From: Synechococcus sp. UW140
GTDB taxonomy: Bacteria > Cyanobacteriota > Cyanobacteriia > PCC-6307 > Cyanobiaceae
Length of the DNA: 44,056 nucleotides
Direction: 5' to 3'
Assembly: GCA_945860085.1 (NCBI GenBank)
Contig: CAMAPJ010000013.1
Location: 1-44,056 of the forward strand
In this document: positions 28,520 to 38,155 of the stretch, in pieces
Position numbering within the stretch: the first letter of the stretch is position 1
Layout of the letters: each line of letters opens with the position of its first letter
Position numbers and translations under genes: made by a program
Notes under the pieces: model-generated
Database searches by the model: none
Told to the model about the DNA's origin: nothing
What the model saw: only the letters and a program-made list of their open reading frames with translations

Positions 28520-28890
28520 GGGCCAGCCAAGGGGCCCCCCACGCTTCCACAGGCCCGGCCCAAGCGCAACGGTTCGAACTGCCGGCTTCCCGTCCCTTCT
28601 TCTGATTAGAGGATTGATTTCTAAGAGAAAGAAATAACCCAGTAGTAGTAGGGGCTGGGGAAAACGGGGAAAAGCCGAAATCTCTAGATGACCACTGCTG
28701 TTTTACCAATCAAGAGCGGGGAAATCAAAGCCAGATAATTGCAAAAACAGCAGTTTTCCACTGTTTCCAGAGCCTGGGGAAAACAATCCACGTGACCGGC
28801 CGCAGTCTCTCCTCTACTTTTCCCGGCGTAAGCGGCCCTAATCCCCAGCCTTTCCAGAGACCGGTTCTCCAGCTGGTTCACTTAAAAACA
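28520..28890. other. Candidate chromosomal replication origin (oriC) upstream of dnaN
   Basis: In several cyanobacteria oriC lies next to dnaN and uses DnaA boxes close to TTTTCCACA. This gap contains TTTTCCACT at 28754-28762 (one mismatch); TTTTCCCCA on the minus strand at 28656-28664 and 28775-28783; TTTTCCCCG (minus) at 28665-28673; TTTTCCCGG at 28818-28826; and GCTTCCACA at 28543-28551. An AT-rich stretch at about 28598-28640 could be the unwinding element. No gene is seen in it. Evidence is by motif and position only. Confidence 0.6.
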
Positions 28891-28891
28891 C

Positions 28892-28918
28892 AAAAAAAGG
28901 GCCACCAAACGGTGCCCC
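28892..28918 (-). terminator. Rho-independent terminator of thrC
   Basis: Read on the minus strand, arms pairing 28911-28918 with 28899-28906 (one mismatch, loop GTTT) are followed by seven T (28892-28898). It lies 108 bases past the thrC stop and would keep thrC transcription out of the candidate origin and dnaN. Confidence 0.8.
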
Positions 28919-29025
28919 TCCTGAATCAGTCCATGTTTTGCTTGAGCCCCTGTCTCCCTGAACCGATCACCAGCCTGGGGCGCCTGAACCGGGGAGCCCG
29001 GACCCGCCCTTTTGTCCCGGCTGGC

Positions 29026-30084
29026 TCAGAAGCCCAACACCTGGGCGACGGTGGCTGTGTCGGGATCGATGCCGGTGTGGAATTTTGAGTCGTTGTTTTC
29101 GATCGCCGTATCGGGATCCTTAAGGCCATTGCCCGTGAGCACACAGACCACCGTGGCGCCGATTGGCACCTCCTCGCGGCGCTTGATCAGGCCGGCCACC
29201 GAGGCGGCGCTGGCTGGTTCACAGAAGACGCCTTCGCCGCTACCGAGCAGCTTGTAGGCCTCAATGATTTCGGCGTCGGTGACAGCCATGAAGGCGCCCT
29301 GGCTTTCGCTCTGGGCCTTGAGGGCGTTCTCCTTGTTCACCGGGTTGCCGATTCGGATCGCCGTGGCGATTGTGTCGGGTTGCTCCACGGTGTGGCCGAG
29401 CACCATCGGCGCTGCCCCGGCGGCCTGGAAACCCATCATCCGCGGCAGGGTGCGGCTGCGGCCAGCTGCCTTGTACTCCTTGAAGCCCATCCAGTAGGCG
29501 CTGATGTTGCCGGCATTGCCGACGGGGATGCAGAGCCAGTCGGGTGCATCGCCCAAGGCATCGACGACCTCAAACGCGGCGGTTTTCTGGCCCTGGAGCC
29601 GGAAGGGATTGAGCGAGTTCACCAGGGTGATCGGGTACTTGTCCGCTACTTCGCGCACGATCGCCAGGGCTCGATCGAAGTTGCCCTTCACCGCCAGGAC
29701 CTCAGCGCCGTAGAGCAGGGCCTGGGCCAGCTTCCCCTGGGCCACATAGCCATCGGGAATCAGCACAAATGCCCGCATGCCGGCCCGGCGGGCATAGGCA
29801 GCCGCCGAGGCAGAGGTGTTGCCGGTGCTGGCGCAGATCACGGCCTCAGAGCCGGCTTCGCGGGCCTTGCTGATCGCCATAGTCATGCCCCGGTCCTTGA
29901 AGGAGCCAGTCGGGTTGAGACCGTCGTATTTGAGGAAGACCTTCACGCCCCGGCCGATCCGCTCAGACACCACGGGCGCGGGGATCAGGGGCGTCGCCCC
30001 TTCCCGCAGGGTGATCACCGGCGTGGCGGCCGACACGGGCAACCAGGACCGGTAGGCCTCGATCAGGCCTGGCCAGTCCTGCAT
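29026..30084 (-). CDS. thrC: Threonine synthase
   Basis: ThrC converts O-phosphohomoserine to threonine with pyridoxal phosphate. The 352-residue protein carries the PLP-lysine motif GLNPTGSFKDRGMTMAI, the phosphate-binding GNAGNISAYWMGF and ASTGNTSASAAAYARRAG, and the late TGNGLKDPDTA. I use the ATG at 30084 (MQDWPGLIEAYRSWLPV), the usual start of picocyanobacterial ThrC as I recall it; a GTG at 30129 would add 15 residues. The gene reads toward the candidate origin and is closed by its own terminator. Confidence 0.95.
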   Translation of the reverse strand: MQDWPGLIEAYRSWLPVSAATPVITLREGATPLIPAPVVSERIGRGVKVFLKYDGLNPTGSFKDRGMTMAISKAREAGSEAVICASTGNTSASAAAYARRAGMRAFVLIPDGYVAQGKLAQALLYGAEVLAVKGNFDRALAIVREVADKYPITLVNSLNPFRLQGQKTAAFEVVDALGDAPDWLCIPVGNAGNISAYWMGFKEYKAAGRSRTLPRMMGFQAAGAAPMVLGHTVEQPDTIATAIRIGNPVNKENALKAQSESQGAFMAVTDAEIIEAYKLLGSGEGVFCEPASAASVAGLIKRREEVPIGATVVCVLTGNGLKDPDTAIENNDSKFHTGIDPDTATVAQVLGF

Positions 30085-30155
30085 CACCGGCTTGGAACCC
30101 AGGCGCCGGAGGGCGGACAGCAGAGGCACGGGCAGCGACGGGAGGGTTGATCTGA

Positions 30156-30183
30156 ATCTACGGCTCAGGATCTACGGCTCAGG
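30156..30183. repeat. Perfect tandem duplication of a 14-mer upstream of thrC
   Basis: The 14-mer ATCTACGGCTCAGG occurs twice back to back (30156-30169, 30170-30183) in the gap between the DUF1400 gene and thrC. It is probably a small slippage or repair duplication and could be a strain marker. Confidence 0.8.
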
Positions 30184-30262
30184 GCCAAACCCTTGAAGGC
30201 AAGCCCTTTTCAGCCTGTTATCCCTCAGGGCTCCAGCTTGGCAAGGGAGTCCCTGACCAGGT

Positions 30263-30904
30263 TCACTTGCTGCTGCTGGTTTCGCCCTTGAGACCATCGA
30301 GCGGCGCATTCGAGAAGAAATTGACCAGATCGGCAATCGAGCTGGCTTTGCTGGCGATCGCCACTAGGGCCGGGATGCTCACTTCCATCTCGCTGGTGGG
30401 ATAGGCCTTCAGAAAGCTGATTGCCGAGAGGCTGCCCTTGCCCTGATCGAGGCCCAGGATCACACCAGCCTTGAGGGCCGGTACCCCAACAGACTTGGCC
30501 TTGAGCGGGAAGACGATCTGGGCGACCCGCGCCAGGATTGCTTCACCAATGCGGGTGTTCAGCAGCCGACTAGTCAGAACGATCGGCAGGGTGAGTTGCT
30601 GGTTGAGCAGTTTGGCGACATCAGCCGGTTTCTGTTTGCTGAGCCTAAGAACGTCGGCTAGCAGGCCCTTGGCCTGGCCGGTTTGGGCCAAGGTTTCCAG
30701 ATCCGCCACCGAAATCGAGCGCATGAAGGCGCCGCTGACGAACACCACATTGGTGGCCGCCTTGGCGGCGGGCACCAATGTGGTCAAACCCAGGCCCAGG
30801 AGGGCAGCCGCAATCTGTAGGCGTTTGCGGCCCTGTTGGCGCGGCTGGCTGGCGCCCTGGCGACGGAAAATGGGGCTCGAAAGACTCGGGGAGAGCTGCG
30901 TCAA
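30263..30904 (-). CDS. DUF1400-domain secreted protein
   Basis: DUF1400 is a mainly cyanobacterial domain usually attached to an alpha/beta hydrolase. Here a signal-peptide-like N-terminus (LQIAAALLGLGLTTLVPAAKA) leads into the DUF1400 block (VSGAFMRSISVADLETLAQTG), then helical sequence ending LKGETSSSK. There is no GxSxG nucleophile elbow, so the hydrolase domain is absent and this is a stand-alone DUF1400 protein of about 213 residues. The start is uncertain: TTG at 30904 is the first in-frame start outside the upstream gene's coding end; an internal start is possible. Function unknown. Confidence 0.68.
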   Translation of the reverse strand: MTQLSPSLSSPIFRRQGASQPRQQGRKRLQIAAALLGLGLTTLVPAAKAATNVVFVSGAFMRSISVADLETLAQTGQAKGLLADVLRLSKQKPADVAKLLNQQLTLPIVLTSRLLNTRIGEAILARVAQIVFPLKAKSVGVPALKAGVILGLDQGKGSLSAISFLKAYPTSEMEVSIPALVAIASKASSIADLVNFFSNAPLDGLKGETSSSK

Positions 30905-30935
30905 AACCGGATTGCCAAGGGATGTTGACTGAATT

Positions 30936-32960
30936 TTAGGCGCCGCCAGCCGTTGCCATCCCCAGGGCCCGGCGGTTCGACGGGGAGACCAGTACATCGC
31001 GCAGCAGCCGCACCACACCCCGCTCGGCTAGTCCCCGGGCCAGGTTCAGACCCATCTGGCGCAGGTCCGGTTCCTGCAGCAGACGCGGCAGGCGCTTGAG
31101 CAGCAGTTGGGGTTCAAAACCTGGCAGTTGCTGCAGGATCACCACCAGTCTCTGAATCGGCTCCAGCGAGAGCAGTTCCCAATCGCTAGCACTAATTGGA
31201 TCGCGGTCCCGCAGGCCAGGGGGTTGGAGCCGCCTTGGAAGCCGCTGGCTGAGCTGTACGGCCGCCTGCCAGCCCAGGGCATCCATCTGGTTGACCAGGC
31301 CATCCACCAGTTGCTGGCGCAGTAAGCCGGCATTGGCAGAGAAGAGGAAATCAAGCACCTGATCGAGTAGTCCATCGAGATCGAGTTCGGCGCCGCTGGC
31401 TGCACTGGTGATCAGGTTGTCGAGCCGTTGCCAGCGGAAGATCTCACCATCGAAGAGCATTTCCCGCAGGCTGTCGCGCAACTGGGGGTCGGGATCTTCC
31501 ATCAGGCGCCGGGCGAAGTAGGGATAGGCAGCGCCAAGGATCTTGAAGTTGGAATCCACGCTCAGGGCAATGCCCTCCAAGGTGACCAGTGAACGGATGA
31601 TCAGGGCGTAATAGGGGGGAACCCGGAAGGGGAATCGATACATCACGCCGGAGAGATCGTCGGTAACGGCTTTGAAATCCATGCGGCTGACCCCCATTTC
31701 CAGGGCCTGGCTGAACACACTTTCAAAGGCTGGAACGATCGGCTCTAGGTTTACATCGTTTGCCAGGAAGCCAAGGCTGACAAAATCCTTAGAGAGGGCA
31801 GGAAAATTACGATTAACCAGATGAACAACCGCCTGAATTAAGCCGGTGCGGGCCTCGCGGCTCACCTCGCTCATCATGCCGAAATCCAGGTAGGCCAACC
31901 GGCCATCGGCTAAGGCCAGCAGGTTGCCGGGGTGGGGATCGGCATGGAAGAAGCCATGTTCGAGCAGTTGCTGCAGGCTGCAGTTCACCCCCACCTGCAC
32001 CATGTCATCGGGATCGACACCGATCGAGCGGACCGCTTCCAGATTGGTGAGTTTTACTCCATCAATCCATTCCATTGTCAAAACCCGACGGCTGGTGGCC
32101 TGGTGATAGATGGCAGGCACGGCAATACGCAGATTGTGGCGATGCAAGGCCGCAAACTTCTCGGCGTTAGCGGCTTCATTGAGATAATCCATCTCCTCGA
32201 AAACCCGTTTTCCTAATTCATCGATCAGGGCAACAAGATCACTGCGGATCAGGCCGATATTCTGGTTCATCCAAGCAGCGATGTTGCGAACGATATAGAG
32301 ATCCAGGGTGATCTGCTCTCGCAGGCCGGGCCGTTGCACTTTCACGGCCACTCGTTCACCACTAAGCAAGACGCCGCGATGGACCTGGCCCAGGGAGGCG
32401 GCCGAAATCGGCTCCCGCTCCAGCTGGGCATAGATCTGCTCAATTGGAGCGCCGAGGTCCTCCTCGATGCAGGCCATGGCCAGGCCGCTGTCGAAGCCGG
32501 GCAGCTGGTCCTGCAGCTGGGCCAGTTCTTCCAGCAGCAAGGGCGGAATGATGTCAGGCCTGGTTGAAAGGGCCTGGCCCGCCTTGATAAAGGCCGGCCC
32601 CAGGGTGGCGAGCAGTTCGGCGCATTCCCGCGCCCGACTCCGGCCTCGATCGTTGTCTTTGAGTTGGCCTGTGAACCAATCAAAGCCCACCCCCAGCAGG
32701 TAAAGACCGATCGGTACCAGGGTTTGCCAGAGGCGCCGGATCAGCCGCTCGGGATGGCCGGCGTAGATGCGGGTGATCGTCGCTGGGTCGTAACTGAGCA
32801 GACCAGAGGCTTCGATGAAGTCGCCCAGGTCGTGGTTCTGGGGAAGGGGAGTGGCTTCGGGGGTCACCTGGGCCCGTTCGCCTGGATCGTTCTCGATCGC
32901 TTCTCCCGTCACAGCGCTGTCCATGGCGGCGACGGCGGCTTCAGCAGCGGTACGGACCAT
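30936..32960 (-). CDS. ABC1/AarF/UbiB-family kinase-like protein
   Basis: These atypical kinases support prenylquinone metabolism and stress tolerance in bacteria, mitochondria and plastids. Over 674 residues the family hallmarks are clear: the KxGQ motif FIKAGQALSTRPDIIP, the Ala-rich loop AASLGQVHRG, the lysine strand VAVKVQRPG, and the catalytic HADPHPGNLL with YLDFGMMSEV as the metal-binding DFG equivalent. A hydrophobic patch near residues 85-100 (LVPIGLYLLGVGF) may touch the membrane. The ATG at 32960 is chosen. It is divergent from recN, with about 100 bases between starts. Cyanobacterial genomes usually carry several ABC1 paralogues, so no symbol is given. Confidence 0.92.
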   Translation of the reverse strand: MVRTAAEAAVAAMDSAVTGEAIENDPGERAQVTPEATPLPQNHDLGDFIEASGLLSYDPATITRIYAGHPERLIRRLWQTLVPIGLYLLGVGFDWFTGQLKDNDRGRSRARECAELLATLGPAFIKAGQALSTRPDIIPPLLLEELAQLQDQLPGFDSGLAMACIEEDLGAPIEQIYAQLEREPISAASLGQVHRGVLLSGERVAVKVQRPGLREQITLDLYIVRNIAAWMNQNIGLIRSDLVALIDELGKRVFEEMDYLNEAANAEKFAALHRHNLRIAVPAIYHQATSRRVLTMEWIDGVKLTNLEAVRSIGVDPDDMVQVGVNCSLQQLLEHGFFHADPHPGNLLALADGRLAYLDFGMMSEVSREARTGLIQAVVHLVNRNFPALSKDFVSLGFLANDVNLEPIVPAFESVFSQALEMGVSRMDFKAVTDDLSGVMYRFPFRVPPYYALIIRSLVTLEGIALSVDSNFKILGAAYPYFARRLMEDPDPQLRDSLREMLFDGEIFRWQRLDNLITSAASGAELDLDGLLDQVLDFLFSANAGLLRQQLVDGLVNQMDALGWQAAVQLSQRLPRRLQPPGLRDRDPISASDWELLSLEPIQRLVVILQQLPGFEPQLLLKRLPRLLQEPDLRQMGLNLARGLAERGVVRLLRDVLVSPSNRRALGMATAGGA

Positions 32961-33058
32961 GGCAACAAAAGGTGGCGATCCAACGGGGTGGAGCTGGCCA
33001 GCCCCCTTCTAAACGAATCCCACAGCCGCTACGGTCGATCCGATCGCCTGGGGCCGGT

Positions 33059-34747
33059 TTGCTTACGGGTCTGCGTCTTGAAAATATTGCCCTGATCGAG
33101 AGCCTGGAGCTCGTCTTTAGTGGTGGCTTCACGGTGCTCACCGGCGAAACTGGGGCCGGCAAGTCGATTTTGCTTGATGCCCTCGATGCCTTACTGGGTG
33201 GTGCCCAGGGTGCGGCTGGGGCCAGGTTGCTGCGCCAGGGACAGCAGCGGGGCCGGATCGAGGCCAGTTTCAGCCTGACGCCGCCGCTGCAGAGCTGGCT
33301 GGAGCAACAGAGTTTTGGGTTGGAGGAGGACGAGCTGCTGGTCAGCCGCGAATGGCGCTTGCAGGAGGAGCGGCTCACCAGCCGGCATCGGCTCAATGGA
33401 GTGGTCGTCAGTCGCGCCCAGGTGCAGGAGCTCAGGCCCCTGTTGCTTGATCTCACTGTTCAGGGCCAGACCCAGCAACTCGGGCGGCCCGGCCAGCAGC
33501 GCCGCTGGCTCGATCGCTTTGGCGGGCCCGTTTTGGCCCAGGCCCTCGAGCCCGTGGCAGTGGCCTATCGCCACTGGAAACAGGCGGCCACGTCCTTTGA
33601 GACGGCCCGCCGCGACTGGCAGCGGCTGCAACAGGAACGGCACCAGCAGGAGCAAGTGCTGTTTGATCTGGAAGCCGCCCAACTCGAGGATCCCGAGGAG
33701 CGCCAGCAGCTGGATCTGGCCCAGGATCGGCTCGTCCATGGGGTGCGGCTGCAGGAGGGGGTGATGACCCTGCTGGGCCGGCTGATGGAGGGAGCTGACC
33801 AGGCCCCCTCAGCCCTGGACCATCTCGCCGCCTGCGAGCAGGAGCTGCTGCTGCTGGAGACGATTGACCCCAGCCTTCAGATCTTGCGCCAAGCCTGCAC
33901 CGATGGCCTGGCCCAACTCCAGGACCTGGCCCGGGATCTTGATCGCTATGGCGCCAGCCTGGAAAGTGATCCCGACACCCTGGCCTCGTTGCAGGAGCGC
34001 ATTGCCCAGCTCAAGGCCCTAGAGCGGCGCCATGGCCGCAGCCTGGGCGACTTGATCGTCAGGCGGGATGAGTTGCGCCTGCTGCTGGCCCCCGGCGGCG
34101 GCGAGGCGGCGCTCACCGATCTAGAAGCCCGCGAGCAGCAGACCCGCAGCCAGCGGGATCGCCTCAATGGCCAGCTCACGGAGGCCCGTCGAAAGGCGGC
34201 CTCGGCCCTGGAAGAGCAGTTGATGGAGGCCCTGCGGCCCATGGGTCTGGCCAATGTGCGTTTTGCTGTGGCGATCGGCGTAGCAGCGGCCGGCGAAGAG
34301 GGCGGTGATGGGGTGCAGTTCCTGTTCTCAGCCAACCCAGGCCAACCGCTGGCACCCCTGGCTGAGGTTGCCTCTGGTGGCGAGATGAGCCGCTTCCTGT
34401 TGGCCTTGAAAACTTGTCTAGCGGCGGCAGATCCCCACGTCACTCTGCTGTTTGACGAGATCGACAGCGGCGTTAGCGGCCGGGTCAGCGGAGCCATGGC
34501 GGCCCTGTTGCAGAAACTGGCCCAACGGCGACAGGTGTTCTGTGTCACCCACCAGCCCCTGGTGGCGGCCGCCGCCGAGCACCATTTCCTGGTATCCAAA
34601 TGGGTGGAAGCGGGCCAGACCCAAACGCGAGTGTCCCAACTGCGGGACACCCAGGCCCGTGAGCAGGAACTGGCAGAACTGGCCGGCGGCGATTCCGGCG
34701 GCGCCCGCAGTTATGCGGCCAGCCTGCTGGCCCCTCCACCCAGCTGA
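33059..34747 (+). CDS. recN: DNA repair protein RecN
   Basis: RecN is an SMC-like ATPase acting early in double-strand break repair. The product has Walker A GETGAGKSILLDALDALLGG near the N-terminus (about 30-49), two central coiled-coil arms rich in Gln/Leu/Glu (about 170-410), and at the C-terminus the ABC signature VASGGEMSRFLLALK, Walker B TLLFDEIDSGVSGRV and the VTHQP switch. I choose TTG at 33059 (MLTGLRLENIALIESLEL, 562 residues, usual family length) rather than the ATG at 32972, which adds a non-conserved 29-residue leader. uvrA follows 118 bases downstream on the same strand, pairing two DNA repair genes. Confidence 0.94.
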   Translation: MLTGLRLENIALIESLELVFSGGFTVLTGETGAGKSILLDALDALLGGAQGAAGARLLRQGQQRGRIEASFSLTPPLQSWLEQQSFGLEEDELLVSREWRLQEERLTSRHRLNGVVVSRAQVQELRPLLLDLTVQGQTQQLGRPGQQRRWLDRFGGPVLAQALEPVAVAYRHWKQAATSFETARRDWQRLQQERHQQEQVLFDLEAAQLEDPEERQQLDLAQDRLVHGVRLQEGVMTLLGRLMEGADQAPSALDHLAACEQELLLLETIDPSLQILRQACTDGLAQLQDLARDLDRYGASLESDPDTLASLQERIAQLKALERRHGRSLGDLIVRRDELRLLLAPGGGEAALTDLEAREQQTRSQRDRLNGQLTEARRKAASALEEQLMEALRPMGLANVRFAVAIGVAAAGEEGGDGVQFLFSANPGQPLAPLAEVASGGEMSRFLLALKTCLAAADPHVTLLFDEIDSGVSGRVSGAMAALLQKLAQRRQVFCVTHQPLVAAAAEHHFLVSKWVEAGQTQTRVSQLRDTQAREQELAELAGGDSGGARSYAASLLAPPPS

Positions 34748-34865
34748 GCCGCAGCGGCCCAGGGTGCACCAGGGGATTCAGTCCTGAATCGATAGCTGCT
34801 TCGTGCGATCTGACCCAAGCGGGCCCCAGGTCCCACCTAGAATCTCCCCTTATCGGATCCCATGG

Positions 34866-37800
34866 ATGGCTCGCGCGAGCGCCAGTTCTGATCGGCCTGA
34901 CAGCAGCTCCACCGCGCCAGCCCGCACCATCAATGAGAAGGCGGCCCAACTGAGCGCCAGCCGACTGCTCAATGGCGGCAATCTCGAAGATGTGATCCGG
35001 GTGCGCGGCGCCCGCCAGCACAACCTCAAAAATGTTGACCTAACGATTCCGCGCAATCGCCTGGTGGTGTTCACCGGCGTTAGTGGCAGCGGTAAGAGTT
35101 CCCTGGCTTTTGACACGATCTTCGCCGAGGGTCAGCGCCGCTACGTCGAGAGCCTTTCGGCCTATGCGCGCCAGTTTCTTGGCCAGGTTGATAAGCCTGA
35201 TGTTGATGCGATTGAGGGGCTTTCACCGGCGATTTCGATCGATCAGAAATCCACCAGCCATAACCCCCGCTCCACCGTCGGCACGGTGACGGAGATTCAG
35301 GACTACCTGCGGCTTCTCTACGGCCGCGCCGGCGAACCCCATTGCCCCCAATGTGACCGCTCGATCCGGCCCCAGACCATCGATGAGATGGTTGACCAAA
35401 TCAGCATCTTGCCGGAGGGAACCCGCTATCAACTGCTGGCGCCTGTGGTGCGTGGCAAGAAGGGCACCCATGTGAAATTGCTGGGCGGCCTTGTCGCCGA
35501 GGGCTTTGCCCGGGTGCGCATCAATGGCGAGGTGCGCGAACTCGCCGATAACATCGAACTCGATAAGAACCATGCCCATAATATTGAGGTGGTGGTCGAT
35601 CGTTTGGTGGCCCGTGAAGGCATCCAAGAACGGCTGACCGATTCCCTGCGTACGGCCCTAAAACGGGGTGATGGACTGGCTTTGGTGGAGGTGGTCCCCA
35701 AGGCCGACCAGCCTTTGCCCGACGGGGTGGAACGGGAACGGCTCTATTCAGAAAACTTTGCCTGTCCAGTCCATGGCGCCGTGATGGAGGAATTGTCGCC
35801 AAGACTGTTCTCCTTTAATAGTCCCTATGGGGCCTGCGCCGATTGCCATGGTATCGGCCATCTTCGCAAATTCACACCGGAACGGGTTGTGCCCGATCCA
35901 TCCTTGCCTGTATATGCTGCGATTGCGCCTTGGAGTGATAAGGATAATTCCTATTACTTCTCGATGATTTATAGTGTTGGCGAGGTATTTGGCTTCGAAA
36001 TTAAACTGCCATGGAACCAGCTGACAGAGGTTCAAAAGGATGTTCTGCTCAACGGTAGTACCGAAGAGATCGCAATTCAGGCCGATAGCCGCTATCGCAA
36101 GGGACAGGCCTATATGCGTCCGTTTGAGGGCATCCTGCCGATCCTGGAGCGGCAACTGCGCGATGCCAGTGGTGAGGCGGTACGCCAAAAATTAGAGAAA
36201 TTCCTGGAGATGGTTCCCTGCGCCACTTGCAAGGGTTTGCGCCTGCGCCCTGAGGCCCTAGCTGTGAAAGTGGGTCCCTATGGGATCCATGAACTCACGG
36301 CCGTGAGTGTGGGCGAAAGTTTGCAACGGATTGAGGCCCTGATGGGGGTGGGGGCCAGCGAAGGGGCCGATCCCCTGATCACGCCGCGCCAGATCCAGAT
36401 TGGCGATCTGGTGTTGCGTGAAGTGCGCATGCGGCTGAAGTTTCTGCTGGATGTGGGCCTCGATTATCTAAGCCTGGATCGGCCGGCCATGACCCTCTCC
36501 GGCGGCGAGGCCCAGAGGATTCGCTTAGCCACCCAGATCGGCGCCGGCCTGACCGGGGTGTTGTATGTGCTTGATGAACCGAGCATCGGCCTGCATCAAC
36601 GGGACAACGATCGCCTGCTGGCCACCCTGTTCAAGCTGCGGGATCTCGGCAACACTTTGATCGTCGTCGAACACGACGAAGACACGATCCGGGCTGCAGA
36701 TTATGTGGTGGACATCGGTCCGGGCGCTGGCGTCCATGGCGGCCACATTGTGGCCCAGGGCTCGCTGGAGAACCTGTTGACATCAGAAGAATCGTTGACC
36801 GGCGCCTATCTCAGTGGCCGCTTATCGATTCCCACCCCGGCCGAGCGGCGCAGCACTGGCAGTCGACGCATCAGCCTGGTGAATTGCCAGCGCAATAATC
36901 TCAACGGCTTTGATGTGGAGATTCCTCTAGGACGTTTGGTGTGTGTGACCGGCGTGAGCGGTAGCGGCAAGAGCACCCTGGTGAATGAGCTGCTGCATCC
37001 GGCCCTGGAACACAAACTCGGCATGAAGGTGCCGTTTCCTGCTGGCCTGGATGAACTAAAGGGCATCAAGGCGATCGATAAGGTGATCGTGATTGACCAA
37101 TCGCCGATCGGTCGCACGCCCCGCTCCAATCCGGCGACCTACACAGGAGCCTTCGATCCGATTCGCCAGGTGTTTGCGGCCACGGTGGAAGCCAAGGCGC
37201 GTGGCTATCAGGTGGGTCAGTTCAGTTTTAACGTCAAGGGAGGCCGTTGCGAGGCCTGCAGCGGCCAGGGCGTGAACGTGATCGAGATGAATTTCCTGCC
37301 CGATGTCTATGTGCAATGTGATGTGTGTAAGGGCGCTCGTTACAACCGCGAGACCCTGCAGGTCACCTATCGCGGCCATAACATTGCCGAAGTGCTGGAG
37401 ATGACCGTGGAGCAGGCCGCTGAGGTGTTCTCAGCCATTCCCCAGGCGGCCGATCGGCTGCGCACCCTGGTGGATGTGGGCCTGGGCTATGTGAAACTGG
37501 GCCAACCGGCCCCCACCCTCTCCGGCGGCGAAGCCCAGCGGGTCAAGCTGGCTACCGAACTCTCGAAACGGGCCACCGGCAAAACCCTGTACCTAATCGA
37601 TGAACCAACAACGGGCTTAAGTTTCTACGACGTCCATAAATTGATGGATGTGATGCAGCGTCTGGTCGACAAGGGAAATTCCATCCTGGTGATCGAGCAC
37701 AACCTCGATGTGATTCGCTGCGGCGATTGGGTGATCGACCTAGGACCAGAAGGCGGTGATAAGGGCGGCGAGATCGTGGTGGCGGGCACGCCTGAGGAGG

Positions 37801-37883
37801 TGGCGGAGCATCCCACTAGCCATACGGGGAGGTATCTGAAGCAGGTGTTGGCACAGCATCCGGCTGAAGTGGTGGCGGTTTGA
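34866..37883 (+). CDS. uvrA: Excinuclease ABC subunit A
   Basis: UvrA recognises bulky DNA damage and loads UvrB in nucleotide excision repair. From the ATG at 34866 (MARASASSDRP) the protein has 1005 residues; an upstream ATG at 34803 would add 21. Both ABC ATPase halves are intact: Walker A GVSGSGKSSLAFDT and GVSGSGKSTLVNEL, signature LSGGEAQRIRLA and LSGGEAQRVKLA, Walker B YVLDEPSIGLHQRD and YLIDEPTTGLSFYD. The first zinc module reads CPVH...CADC (one Cys replaced by His); the second is CEAC...CDVC with the DNA-binding loop between. It is the last clearly core gene before the AT-richer region. Confidence 0.97.
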   Translation: MARASASSDRPDSSSTAPARTINEKAAQLSASRLLNGGNLEDVIRVRGARQHNLKNVDLTIPRNRLVVFTGVSGSGKSSLAFDTIFAEGQRRYVESLSAYARQFLGQVDKPDVDAIEGLSPAISIDQKSTSHNPRSTVGTVTEIQDYLRLLYGRAGEPHCPQCDRSIRPQTIDEMVDQISILPEGTRYQLLAPVVRGKKGTHVKLLGGLVAEGFARVRINGEVRELADNIELDKNHAHNIEVVVDRLVAREGIQERLTDSLRTALKRGDGLALVEVVPKADQPLPDGVERERLYSENFACPVHGAVMEELSPRLFSFNSPYGACADCHGIGHLRKFTPERVVPDPSLPVYAAIAPWSDKDNSYYFSMIYSVGEVFGFEIKLPWNQLTEVQKDVLLNGSTEEIAIQADSRYRKGQAYMRPFEGILPILERQLRDASGEAVRQKLEKFLEMVPCATCKGLRLRPEALAVKVGPYGIHELTAVSVGESLQRIEALMGVGASEGADPLITPRQIQIGDLVLREVRMRLKFLLDVGLDYLSLDRPAMTLSGGEAQRIRLATQIGAGLTGVLYVLDEPSIGLHQRDNDRLLATLFKLRDLGNTLIVVEHDEDTIRAADYVVDIGPGAGVHGGHIVAQGSLENLLTSEESLTGAYLSGRLSIPTPAERRSTGSRRISLVNCQRNNLNGFDVEIPLGRLVCVTGVSGSGKSTLVNELLHPALEHKLGMKVPFPAGLDELKGIKAIDKVIVIDQSPIGRTPRSNPATYTGAFDPIRQVFAATVEAKARGYQVGQFSFNVKGGRCEACSGQGVNVIEMNFLPDVYVQCDVCKGARYNRETLQVTYRGHNIAEVLEMTVEQAAEVFSAIPQAADRLRTLVDVGLGYVKLGQPAPTLSGGEAQRVKLATELSKRATGKTLYLIDEPTTGLSFYDVHKLMDVMQRLVDKGNSILVIEHNLDVIRCGDWVIDLGPEGGDKGGEIVVAGTPEEVAEHPTSHTGRYLKQVLAQHPAEVVAV

Positions 37884-38155
37884 GGGCGCAGGGGAGGGTC
37901 TAGCAGATCTGAGAGGCCCGCCCATGCCGAAACCCCCCAGGCCCAACGCATCAAGGCATAGCCTGGATCACCCTGAGCTTCACCACCAGCAGCCGTATAC
38001 CCTACTTATGGAGAAAGGGTGAGTGGAAATACTTGATAAACGACAGGGGTTATAAATAAACTTTTGAAAGAAATCAATGATTTGAAAGTAATTCGAAATC
38101 TATAATGAGACAAGCGGGTTTGGATTGAATAAATTTACTCAAGTTCAGGGTGGCG
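37884..38155. other. Gap between uvrA and the IS element
   Basis: About 270 bases without a credible gene. The first 110 bases resemble the GC-rich core; from about 37990 the sequence turns AT-rich. No terminator with T-run is obvious after uvrA. Confidence 0.5.

Noticed and set aside
30882-31018. Longer DUF1400 protein starting at 31018
   Set aside because: The extra N-terminus overlaps the ABC1 gene end by over 80 bases and precedes the signal peptide with Trp/Arg-rich non-conserved sequence.
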